Shown: positions 47,113-57,385 of the stretch, piece by piece
How the letters are laid out: every line of letters starts with the position of its first letter
Position numbering within the stretch: position 1 is the first letter of the stretch
NCBI RefSeq assembly: GCF_937616625.2
Contig: NC_065571.1
Span: forward strand, 2,544,501-2,608,500
Length of the DNA: 64,000 nucleotides
Direction of reading: 5' to 3'
Source of the DNA: Mercurialis annua
Taxonomy: Eukaryota; Streptophyta; Magnoliopsida; Malpighiales; Euphorbiaceae
Position numbers and translations under genes: made by a program
Notes under the pieces: generated by a model
Told to the model about the DNA's origin: nothing
What the model saw: only the letters and a program-made list of their open reading frames with translations
Databases searched by the model: none

Positions 47113-49125
47113 AAATTTTCAGTTGGAACCTCCAAGGTTTGGGGAATCCTTGGACAGTTCGGGCGCTCAAATTTTTTATTCAATCTAATTCCCCAAATAT
47201 TTTCTTTTTAATGGAAACCAAGCTTACCCGGGGTGAGTTCGGCTACATTTGTAGAAGTTTTGGTTCGTACGATTCTTTTATTGTTGATTCTTATGGGAGG
47301 AGGGGTGGTCTGGCGTTATTCTGGAGCAAAAATCTTGATGTTACAGTTGATGACTTTTCTGAGAACCATATTGTGTTTTCGGTTCTAGATGTTATGAGGG
47401 ATTACAGATGGAAAGGAGTGGGCGTGTATGGTTGGCCTGAAGGTCAAAACAAACATCTTACTTGTTCTCTTTTAAAACGATTATGTGAAGATAGGAGTTG
47501 TCCTACGGTGGTGTTTGGTGATTTTAACTTATTTCTGTACAATTATGAGAAACAAGGGGGAGTGATTAGAGACCAGCGAGAGATGGATGAGTTTCGTTCA
47601 ACTGTTGATGACTGTGGGGTGGCGGATATGGGGTTTGAAGGTCATTCTTTCACCTGGACAAATAGGAGAGCGGGGGATCAACTTATTCAAATAAGATTGG
47701 ATCGGTTTCTGGCTAACTCTAAATGGCAGGAATTGTTCTTGGACTGGCAGGTTTCTCATCTTGCTCGGCAACAATCAGACCATTGCCCTATCATTTTATG
47801 TACTAAGGTGGAAAACCAAAGAATGGTCTCGAAACCTTTTCGATTCGAACCAATGTGGCTGCGTCAAGACGGATTCGATGATTGTGTTGTGCAAGCGTGG
47901 GGGTACGGGGACCGTGGCAATGTTGATATTATGGCTAAACTTAAAGATTGTGGGAATTGCTTAAAAGATTGGGCTTACATAAACATTGGCAGTATCCGGA
48001 AGCAGTTAAAAACGAAAATGGCAGCTCTTAAAGCATTACAGGTTAGTGACAGTGAGGAGGCTCATAATGGAGTGGTCATTGATCTTCAGGCGGAGATTAA
48101 CGAGCTGCTTCTAAGGGAGGAGATGATATGGAAACAGCGATCAAGAGCGGACTGGCTTCAGAGCGGTGATAAAAATACCAAATTCTTCCACCAAAAAGCA
48201 TCAAATAGAAAGAAAAATAATTCGATTTATCGAATTAAAGATGAGATGGATGTATGGAAGAGTGGAGAGGGTGTGAAGAGAGTGGCTATTAACTATTTCC
48301 AGAAGATTTTCGTTTCGTCTATCCCTACGGATCAAGAGGAAGTGTATGACTGTATTGATTCGAATATCTCTGAAGTCCAGGCAGCTGAGCTAATCAGTCC
48401 ATTTACTTCGGAAGAGATTGTTCAGGCGCTTAAGCAAATGGGTCCGACGAAGGCGCCGGGTCCGGATGGTATGTCGGCTTTGTTTTATAGCAAGTATTGG
48501 AATGTTGTGGGTTCAGATGTGGCCTCTTGTGTTAAAAAATTCTTCGTGAATGGTGTTATGCCGAATAACATGAATCATACAAATATTGTTTTAATTCCAA
48601 AGGTTGCTAAGCCATCGTCTATGAAAGATTTTCGGCCTATTAGTCTGTGTAATGTCATTTACAAACTGATTTCAAAGACTTTGGCAAACAGATTGAAGCA
48701 CGTGTTGTCCTCCGTTATCCATGAGTCGCAGAGCGCTTTTGTTCCTGGAAGACTTATCACGGATAATGCCTTGGTTGCATTTGAAATGTTCCATTCCATG
48801 TCAAAGAGGTCGAGGAGCAAAAGAGGGTCGGTTGCGGTTAAGCTCGACATGAGCAAGGCTTACGATAGAGTAGAGTGGTCATTTGTTGAAGGAGTGATGA
48901 GAAAGATGAGGTTTCCGGACCATTTTATCCGTTTAATTATGGCGTGTGTTGAATCTGTATCCTTTTCGGTCATGATAAACGGACAACCGAATGGATTTAT
49001 TCGGCCTCAGCGTGGATTGCGTCAGGGGGACCCTCTGTCGCCGTATTTGTTTTTGTTCTGTATGGAGGGTTTTTCAGCTTTGCTTCGGAAAGGCGAGGGG
49101 AGTGGAATGTTGACGGGAGGGAAGG
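47109..49125 (+). pseudogene. LINE ORF2, N-terminal part: endonuclease and first half of RT
   Basis: Begins [12 protein letters not shown], the APE-type endonuclease start. Further endonuclease motifs are METKL (about 35-39), GDFN (about 137-140) and SDHCPI (about 222-227). The RT part begins at about 493 ([21 protein letters not shown]) after APGPDGM, and includes [13 protein letters not shown] (about 577) and [13 protein letters not shown] (about 636). The frame is then cut by the LTR element at 49126, before the catalytic FADD motif; a stop follows a few codons into the insert. The other half continues at 55280. On its own this part lacks the second catalytic aspartate pair and cannot reverse transcribe. 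No frameshift or stop was seen before the break. Confidence 0.95.
49121..49125. repeat. Target duplication, left, of the LTR retrotransposon
   Basis: GAAGG, matched by GAAGG at 55275-55279 directly after the 3' LTR. Confidence 0.95.
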
Positions 49126-51487
49126 TGTAATACCCCGTAAGTTCAGGTGCCGTTTAGTGCAACGTGTCCGGCAGAGAAGGACCGGAGTTGCAAAGATAAA
49201 GATATGGGATATTAAAGAAAAAGATAATATGGAGTAAGACGTATATGTTTGAGGATTAGAATAAGAAAATAAGGAAAAATATCAAGAAAAGTTACAAACT
49301 AGAGTTCAGGGACTAAAGTGGTAATTTAACCAGTTAAGTCCGAAAATGGAATTATTTCGCCAAGGTCCGCGAAATGTTTTATAGTATTGGTGGTAAAAGT
49401 TTCAGGTCAATCGGAGACCTTTTAAAATTTGGACGCGGATTCATTTTGGGCTAAATTGTCAATTTTGAAGAGTTCAAGGACCAAAGTGCATATTAGCCAA
49501 TTTAGCCTCGAGAATAGCAATCGGAAGATTATCGACGAGAATAGTTATATTTGGAGTAGTATTATTTATTTGGATATAAATAATACGTAGATATTCGAGT
49601 TTAAGTGAATAATTAACCGTTTGGTTAAATTAGAAAGTTTAATAGAGAAATGGTTTGAGTAAAAGAAATGAGGGATCAAAGTGAACCTTTAGCCAAATAT
49701 GTATATATGTTAAGAAGAGAAGAAGGATCGAGAGAATGAGAAACAGAGAAATGGTTTTTGACGAACGATTTCGATCCGCCGCGGTTTCGCCGTTTCTCGT
49801 CCGAATCGAGTGATTCTCGCGCCGTTGGATTAAGAATTCAATTCCCTATCTACCACGAGCATCAAATCGAGGTAAGCTTGACGTTTTTATTGTGAGAATT
49901 GGTAATTTAGGGTTATTTCGTTTTAACGAATTAAACGAATCGTAATCGCGTTTCTATAGTCGTTTTTGATATGAATTGGATTGGGTTATATGTTAAAATG
50001 AAGCGGAAGCATGTCGGGAGTGCCGGAAAGCGGCGCAGCGCCCGGAAAATGACTTTTCCGGGGGCTGTCAAGGGTGTGCGTTCGCACACATTGAGTGTGC
50101 GATCGCACACTCCTTGAATTTTGGGGTGTGCGTTCGCACACTCATTGTGTGCGTTCGCACACTACCTATATGTTGCCAGATTGAGAAATCCTACGGTCAG
50201 TTTATAGATTTGCCTCTTAGGAACGCCTCTGTCAAATTTCAGCTCGATCCAACGGTTCAATTGGGAGAGATCGTCGTTTTTCTAAACAGTGTCAGTGCGC
50301 AGGCAGCACCTGCGCATTGTCCTGAAAACTACGATTATATTAACCTAAGTTTATAACTTAGAGTTTTGATATTAAGCCTACGTTTATGAATTAAACGTAC
50401 GTATGATTTGAATAGGAAGTGAATACATCGACGAGGTACGAGATCGACGAGCTGGAATAGTTAAAAGAGTGAATGACGTGTGGAGCTTACGTTTGGATAT
50501 AAGGAATAGCGATCGTTGTGAGTTATACTTTACTTTGAGTATTATTACGCAATAGATAGTTTTTATATTATAAGAATAATATTAAACTACATCGCATGCT
50601 ATAGTATTTTATCGATAGAAATGAATTTGTGCATCGTATTATCGAATATATATAGATTGTGAAAACTAGTATATGATCCGGGGGAAACAAGCTACCTATT
50701 GGGTGTCAATAGGCTGTGTGATCACCAGCGTCCGGGTAAGTCATAGATAGAGATTTCATGGGTCGTCTATCATACTTGTTTGTGCATGCGATACAGAGCC
50801 TATCTGGTTGAACTATCCCGGGGCCTGTATCTGCGAGTCGGCTGGTTGAACTATCCCGGACTCATATCGATCGATCGTTAGATGTTGTGATAATGTTCAT
50901 TATGCATACTAAGATATTAGGGTTTCGATCGGATCAAATGCTTGAAGTATAATATGTTTGTATATATGTGTTTTGTTTTAAATGCGATGTTATTTTCTAT
51001 AATACCTTAGTAATGTGTTATCTCACTCAGTATTTCCCCAAATACTGACCCCTCACATTGATGTTTTTCAGGTGTATAGAGTCGGATCAGACAGACCATT
51101 TTTGGTGTGCTGGGTACAAGTCCCCTTGGTGCTGCAGTAGTATACGTGTGACGAGTCTTAGCCTAGTATAGTTAGGTCTTATAGGTTGTGTACGTATTTA
51201 ATGTTTGTTTGATGTGATGTCTTTTGGTTGTCAGTTTTGTATTGATCGATAGACGGGCTAGTACGTATAAGTTACGGAAGTGAGATGCCCACTATGGTTG
51301 TATCGATGGTGTGATATATATGATGTACGTTATGATTGTAAACGTGTCTTCTTATTACATGTTTATAGGATAGTTGTGTTTGCGTTTCCGCGAAAAAGTT
51401 AGAGTGGTTTTAGGCTTGCTACGGGTTTCGGAGCTACCACTCCCATTCCCTAGCGCCGGTCTCGGCTCAATAATTTGGGTCGTGACA
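49126..51487 (+). repeat. 5' LTR
   Basis: Begins TGTAATACCCCG, ends GGTCGTGACA. It contains a four-copy palindrome array (50074-50162), a hairpin CGGAAAATGACTTTTCCG (50043-50060), and an 18-bp direct repeat CTGGTTGAACTATCCCGG at 50804-50821 and 50842-50859. An 80-codon open frame (50114-50356) starts only at TTG and is not supported as a gene. Confidence 0.95.
50074..50162. repeat. Array of four 16-bp palindromes inside the LTR
   Basis: GTGTGCGTTCGCACAC at 50074, 50126 and 50147, and GTGTGCGATCGCACAC at 50095. Starts are spaced 21, 31 and 21 bp. The same array recurs in the 3' LTR at 53861-53949. Confidence 0.95.
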
Positions 51488-51491
51488 AAGT

Positions 51492-51503
51492 TGGTATCAG
51501 AGC
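51492..51503 (+). promoter_or_regulatory. Primer binding site (initiator tRNA-Met)
   Basis: TGGTATCAGAGC, four bases after the 5' LTR; complementary to the 3' end of plant initiator tRNA-Met. Confidence 0.9.
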
Positions 51504-52899
51504 AGTTGGTCCAGTTACCTCTGCTAATATGTGATTTGAGTGCAGTTGGTCCATGATACCACTGCGAGTCTGTGATTGGTGTTTGTTTGTTCCTAGGTAT
51601 TAGGTCATTAGACTAAGCTAGGAACTACTGCAGCTATAGAATTGAGCCATGTCTGATCCAAGTCGTTTGTATTATTTGTTTTAAGATCGAGCTGATTGAT
51701 TGTGAATTTTTGATTGATTGAGAATTCTTGTTTGTTTCATTATGATAAGTATGATCGATGGATTGTGAAATTCTTGTTTGTTTCACTATGATAAGTATGA
51801 TCGATGGATTGTGAAATTCTTGTTTGTTTCATTATGACAAGTATGATCGATGGATTGTGAAACCTTTGTTTGTTTCTTTGCGAAATACGTATATGACGTA
51901 TAGATGGTATCGAAATCGAATTATTGAAATGTCGAGATGTGCATGAAGAAGAAGTATGAAGTTACAGAAGTGGAAGAACCTACCGTGTACAGAGTTTAAA
52001 GGTCTAGAGAACTTACAAAACTCGAAGTTTAGAACTTTTTGAAAGTTGTTTGTGTAAACGATTTTGAAAACATAATTGTGCCTAGACCCGCAGTAGTCAT
52101 CGATAAGTGCCACGACATTGATAGAAGTGCATCACTACATATATCTGTACATACATCAATAGGACATGCATCATATGCATTATGTTCAGACGAAAAGGTG
52201 AGATGTGGCAACTCTTTGGGGATGAGAGACGTCATCACCCTAGTGCACAATTTTGTTAAAATGAAAATGAAATTTGATTTAAAGTTCAAGATGAATCGTT
52301 TTATCGAAAGAGTTTTGAAAGAGTTTTGTTTTCATGTAAGTATACCTAGACCAGAACTCTGTGACGGAAGTGAAGTGCTCGCGAGCAAGCTGCGATCAAG
52401 ACCAAGAAGCGAATGAATACGTATAGTTGCGAAAACATAGACATTATGCTTCTAGGATATGAACTTAGTTTCGAAACAACGCGCTAGAATATAGCTAAGA
52501 CCGTGAATACGTTGGACAGTGATATGTATCCGATTAGTGGTAAGTTAGAAAGTAAGTATCTCTTTGACGGGATGTCAAAGATCATAAATGACGATATAAG
52601 AGAAGAAGTAAATAATAGATGTGCGTGAATAGCGGAATGAAAATGATTGGACGGTGAACTAGGACGTTCATACTGTATGATATAAGTATAAAAATAGGAT
52701 AGTCGAGTATAGGAATCAACTTATAGTTATGCTTTGAAGATAGAAGATTACCCTTATGATAAGATGATGTGAATATTGCGTGATATTAGAAAATCGTCAA
52801 TGATGGAATGACGATACGATTATACATTTTGGAGCTAAAGATGTTAACAATTTAAGATAAATTAAAAGGTAGTATGAAAATTCGAGGACGAATTTTTAT
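51504..52899 (+). other. Internal region of the LTR element, no gag or pol
   Basis: Contains a tandem repeat near its left end (51715-51878) and one 125-codon open frame (52039-52416). That frame starts at TTG and has no recognisable domain; it is not supported as a gene. A short ATG peptide (MSDPSRLYYLF, from 51649) is all that resembles a start near the usual gag position. Confidence 0.6.
51715..51878. repeat. 46-bp tandem repeat, about 3.5 copies
   Basis: Units at 51715-51760, 51761-51806 and 51807-51852, then a partial one. Each contains TTCTTGTTTGTTTCA and AAGTATGATCGATG. Units differ by only a few bases. Confidence 0.9.
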
Positions 52900-52912
52900 A
52901 AGGGGGGAAGAA
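52900..52912 (+). promoter_or_regulatory. Polypurine tract
   Basis: AAGGGGGGAAGAA immediately before the 3' LTR; the plus-strand priming site of LTR elements. Confidence 0.9.
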
Positions 52913-55274
52913 TGTAATACCCCGTAAGTTCAGGTGCCGTTTAGTGCAACGTGTCCGGCAGAGAAGGACCGGAGTTGCAAAGATAAAGATATGGGATATT
53001 AAAGAAAAAGATAATATGGAGTAAGACGTATATGTTTGAGGATTAGAATAAGAAAATAAGGAAAAATATCAAGAAAAGTTACAAACTAGAGTTCAGGGAC
53101 TAAAGTGGTAATTTAACCAGTTAAGTCCGAAAATGGAATTATTTCGCCAAGGTCCGCGAAATGTTTTATAGTATTGGTGGTAAAAGTTTCAGGTCAATCG
53201 GAGACCTTTTAAAATTTGGACGCGGATTCATTTTGGGCTAAATTGTCAATTTTGAAGAGTTCAAGGACCAAAGTGCATATTAGCCAATTTAGCCTCGAGA
53301 ATAGCAATCGGAAGATTATCGACGAGAATAGTTATATTTGGAGTAGTATTATTTATTTGGATATAAATAATACGTAGATATTCGAGTTTAAGTGAATAAT
53401 TAACCGTTTGGTTAAATTAGAAAGTTTAATAGAGAAATGGTTTGAGTAAAAGAAATGAGGGATCAAAGTGAACCTTTAGCCAAATATGTATATATGTTAA
53501 GAAGAGAAGAAGGATCGAGAGAATGAGAAACAGAGAAATGGTTTTTGACGAACGATTTCGATCCGCCGCGGTTTCGCCGTTTCTCGTCCGAATCGAGTGA
53601 TTCTCGCGCCGTTGGATTAAGAATTCAATTCCCTATCTACCACGAGCATCAAATCGAGGTAAGCTTGACGTTTTTATTGTGAGAATTGGTAATTTAGGGT
53701 TATTTCGTTTTAACGAATTAAACGAATCGTAATCGCGTTTCTATAGTCGTTTTTGATATGAATTGGATTGGGTTATATGTTAAAATGAAGCGGAAGCATG
53801 TCGGGAGTGCCGGAAAGCGGCGCAGCGCCCGGAAAATGACTTTTCCGGGGGCTGTCAAGGGTGTGCGTTCGCACACATTGAGTGTGCGATCGCACACTCC
53901 TTGAATTTTGGGGTGTGCGTTCGCACACTCATTGTGTGCGTTCGCACACTACCTATATGTTGCCAGATTGAGAAATCCTACGGTCAGTTTATAGATTTGC
54001 CTCTTAGGAACGCCTCTGTCAAATTTCAGCTCGATCCAACGGTTCAATTGGGAGAGATCGTCGTTTTTCTAAACAGTGTCAGTGCGCAGGCAGCACCTGC
54101 GCATTGTCCTGAAAACTACGATTATATTAACCTAAGTTTATAACTTAGAGTTTTGATATTAAGCCTACGTTTATGAATTAAACGTACGTATGATTTGAAT
54201 AGGAAGTGAATACATCGACGAGGTACGAGATCGACGAGCTGGAATAGTTAAAAGAGTGAATGACGTGTGGAGCTTACGTTTGGATATAAGGAATAGCGAT
54301 CGTTGTGAGTTATACTTTACTTTGAGTATTATTACGCAATAGATAGTTTTTATATTATAAGAATAATATTAAACTACATCGCATGCTATAGTATTTTATC
54401 GATAGAAATGAATTTGTGCATCGTATTATCGAATATATATAGATTGTGAAAACTAGTATATGATCCGGGGGAAACAAGCTACCTATTGGGTGTCAATAGG
54501 CTGTGTGATCACCAGCGTCCGGGTAAGTCATAGATAGAGATTTCATGGGTCGTCTATCATACTTGTTTGTGCATGCGATACAGAGCCTATCTGGTTGAAC
54601 TATCCCGGGGCCTGTATCTGCGAGTCGGCTGGTTGAACTATCCCGGACTCATATCGATCGATCGTTAGATGTTGTGATAATGTTCATTATGCATACTAAG
54701 ATATTAGGGTTTCGATCGGATCAAATGCTTGAAGTATAATATGTTTGTATATATGTGTTTTGTTTTAAATGCGATGTTATTTTCTATAATACCTTAGTAA
54801 TGTGTTATCTCACTCAGTATTTCCCCAAATACTGACCCCTCACATTGATGTTTTTCAGGTGTATAGAGTCGGATCAGACAGACCATTTTTGGTGTGCTGG
54901 GTACAAGTCCCCTTGGTGCTGCAGTAGTATACGTGTGACGAGTCTTAGCCTAGTATAGTTAGGTCTTATAGGTTGTGTACGTATTTAATGTTTGTTTGAT
55001 GTGATGTCTTTTGGTTGTCAGTTTTGTATTGATCGATAGACGGGCTAGTACGTATAAGTTACGGAAGTGAGATGCCCACTATGGTTGTATCGATGGTGTG
55101 ATATATATGATGTACGTTATGATTGTAAACGTGTCTTCTTATTACATGTTTATAGGATAGTTGTGTTTGCGTTTCCGCGAAAAAGTTAGAGTGGTTTTAG
55201 GCTTGCTACGGGTTTCGGAGCTACCACTCCCATTCCCTAGCGCCGGTCTCGGCTCAATAATTTGGGTCGTGACA
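52913..55274 (+). repeat. 3' LTR
   Basis: Same 2362-bp length as the 5' LTR, with no difference in any stretch I compared, including both ends, the palindrome array and the 80-codon open frame. Confidence 0.95.
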
Positions 55275-55279
55275 GAAGG

Positions 55280-57342
55280 TGTGTAGAGGAGGTCCGAATA
55301 TTAATCATCTATTTTTCGCGGATGATAGTATTCTTTTTGCCAAGGCTACGGTGCAAGAATGCAAATACATTAAGGATGTTATCAGGTTGTTCGAAAGGGC
55401 CTCGGGTCAGGTAGTTAATTTCGAAAAATCTGAAATGTTCTTTAGCTCGGGTACCCAACAAGGGGTGCGTGCTGAAATAGGCAATATTTTGGAGGTGCGT
55501 GAAGTAGGGCATTTTCAAAGGTATTTGGGAATGCCTACGATGATTGGGAGATCGAAAAAGCCTATATTTGCGTTCTTGCGCGATAGAATTCATAAAAGAA
55601 TGGATGGATGGAAAGAGTCCTTTTTATCAAAAGCGGGGCGTGAAGTGTTAATTAAGTCGGTTATTCAATCTATTCCTACGTACATGATGAGTTGTTTTGC
55701 TTTACCAATTTCGGTTTGCAATGATTTGCAAAGTTCTACTGCGAGATTTTATTGGAGTGGTGTGGAGGATAAAAGGAAGATTTCGTGGGTGAGCTGGAAC
55801 AAGATCTGTAAAGCTAAAAAACACGGGGGATTGGGTTTCAGAAATCTTCGAGATTTCAACCTAGCTATGTTAGCTAAGCAAGTATGGCGTTTGTTTCAAT
55901 TTCCTGATTCGTTATGTGGGAAAGTTTTTAAAGCCAAGTATTATCCTAATGTGGATGTGCTCCATTCGCCGGTTTCTCGGAGAGCAAGTTTTGTTTGGCA
56001 GAGTTTTGTTGAAGGAAGGAAGGTGCTGATGGAGGGGCTCGCCTGGCGTATAGGAAATGGCCATTCTGTGTTGGTTAAAAATGACAAATGGATTACTAAT
56101 TCTTGCTTTATGAAACCGATTGGAGCTGTGAATGTTTCTGATGAGTGTCGAGTTAGTTCGTTCATTGACGCTGGAAGTAGGAGTTGGGATGTGAATAGGG
56201 TGAGGCAAGCTTTCTCAGAGGATGATGCTCATAATATTTTGCAGATTCCTATAAGCTATCGACTGCCGCCGGACAAATTGTTTTGGCCTCATACTAAAAC
56301 GGGGTGCTTTAATGTTAAGTCTGCTTACTATATTGCGGCTAAAATGGGTAGAAGGGATGAAGCGGGCTCTTCAAGAGGGGTTGATAATTCAGATATATGG
56401 AAACACATTTGGAAAGTCTCTATTCCTCCAAAAGTAAAACATTTCTTGTGGCGGATCTCTCACAACACGCTGGCTTGCAATGCGAACTTGGTAAAGAAAC
56501 AGATTCCGTTGTCAGATTTATGCCCTCGATGCCTTGGCGAGGTGGAAACGGATATTCACTGTCTAAAGGACTGTGAGGTGGTGAGAGGTATATGGCTCTG
56601 TTCGCCACTTAGCCTGAGAGTTGATAGGTATCAGTGTGAATCGTTGGTAGAATGGATTCTGATCATGTGCAATTCGCTGAAGGGTGATGAGTTGCAGCTG
56701 TTTATCATGTCTTTATGGACGATCTGGAATGATCGTAATAACATCGTCTTTGAGAATAACAGACTCCCGTTGGCATTATTATTTAGAGGCATCCCCTCTA
56801 TGTTGGAAACTGGAAATAGTGTGAAGCATACACAGTCGGAGAGTACCAGAGAAGTTCATGATTGGATTCCCCCACCGGTGTCAGTACTAAAAATCAATTC
56901 TGATGCAGCGATTTCGGTGGATAGGAAGTTAGCTGTGCTGAGTGCTGTTTGTAGGGATTCAGAAGGTGCGGTGTTACGCAGTGGTGTGTCCGTATTACCT
57001 GGTTGTGTTAATGCAGAGGTAGCCGAAATTAAAGCTGTCCATTTTGGACTTTGCTTGTCAAAGGAGCTGACCTTCGGTAGGGTTGTGTGTGAAATGGATG
57101 CGTTGAATGTTGCAAATAGGCTTAGCAAACCTAGTGATGCTGCTGACTATATCCAGGTTGTGGTGGAAGACTGTGTGGCTGAAGCTGAAGGTCGTGAAGT
57201 GAGTTTTCAGTATGCAAACCGTTCTTGTAACCAAATGGCTCATGCATTAGCCAAATGGGGTATTTTTTTCGGTAGGAATTGCGTCTTTGATGGTCGTTTG
57301 CCGTATCCGGTTAATGAACTTGTAACCGTTTCTAATCATTAA
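55280..57342 (+). pseudogene. LINE ORF2, C-terminal part: RT catalytic site, zf-RVT, RNase H
   Basis: Continues ORF2 in the same frame as the part ending at 49125 (2017 + 2063 nt = 1360 codons with the stop). It opens with the catalytic FADDSILFAKA. RT thumb text follows (FQRYLGMPTMIG, GWKESFLSKAGREVLIKSV, GGLGFRNLRDFNLAMLAKQ). Then comes the zf-RVT zinc domain at about 373-440 of this part (IPPKVKHFLWR, CPRCLGEVETDIHCL). Last is an RNase H-like domain at about 537-670 (KINSDAAIS, AEVAEIKAVHFGL, CEMDALNVANRL), with acidic residues in the expected order. The stop at 57340-57342 lies 23 bases before the A-tail. The piece lacks its own start because the LTR insertion separates it from its first half. 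Confidence 0.95.
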
Positions 57343-57385
57343 TAAAGCGTTATCTATTGATTCTCAAAAAAAAAAAAACATAATT

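Larger units (their letters stand above)
49126..55274 (+). mobile_element. Non-autonomous LTR retrotransposon, 6149 bp
   Basis: Two LTRs (49126-51487 and 52913-55274, each 2362 bp) flank only 1425 bp of internal sequence. A tRNA-Met primer site follows the left LTR, a polypurine tract precedes the right LTR, and the GAAGG target duplication is exact. No gag, protease, integrase, RT or RNase H is seen in the interior, so it must have used proteins from another element. The LTR ends (TGTAATACCCCG ... GGGTCGTGACA) and the text TTGGTATCAGAGC look like Ty3/gypsy chromoviral elements of the Tekay kind. This assignment is an inference from the ends alone. Every LTR segment I compared was identical, so insertion is recent. 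Confidence 0.95.
45628..57378 (+). mobile_element. Full-length L1-type LINE, split by a later LTR retrotransposon
   Basis: A non-LTR retrotransposon with an 11-bp target duplication (AAAACATAATT at 45617-45627 and 57375-57385, overlapping the A-tail). It has a 5' leader (45628-45798), ORF1, ORF2 (EN, RT, zf-RVT, RNase H) and a 13-base A-tail (57366-57378). Subtracting the insert 49126-55279 (LTR element plus one 5-bp duplication) leaves about 5.6 kb, a normal length for plant L1. Both ORFs are open, so the element was probably competent before it was hit. Confidence 0.95.

Noticed and set aside
50114..50356. 80-codon open frame repeated identically at 53901-54143
   Set aside because: It lies inside both LTRs, begins at TTG without an ATG, and shows no domain. 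Its duplication is explained by the LTR pair.
52039..52416. 125-codon open frame in the interior of the LTR element, considered as a gag remnant
   Set aside because: Starts at TTG, no zinc knuckle or capsid-like motif, and opposing frames are equally open.
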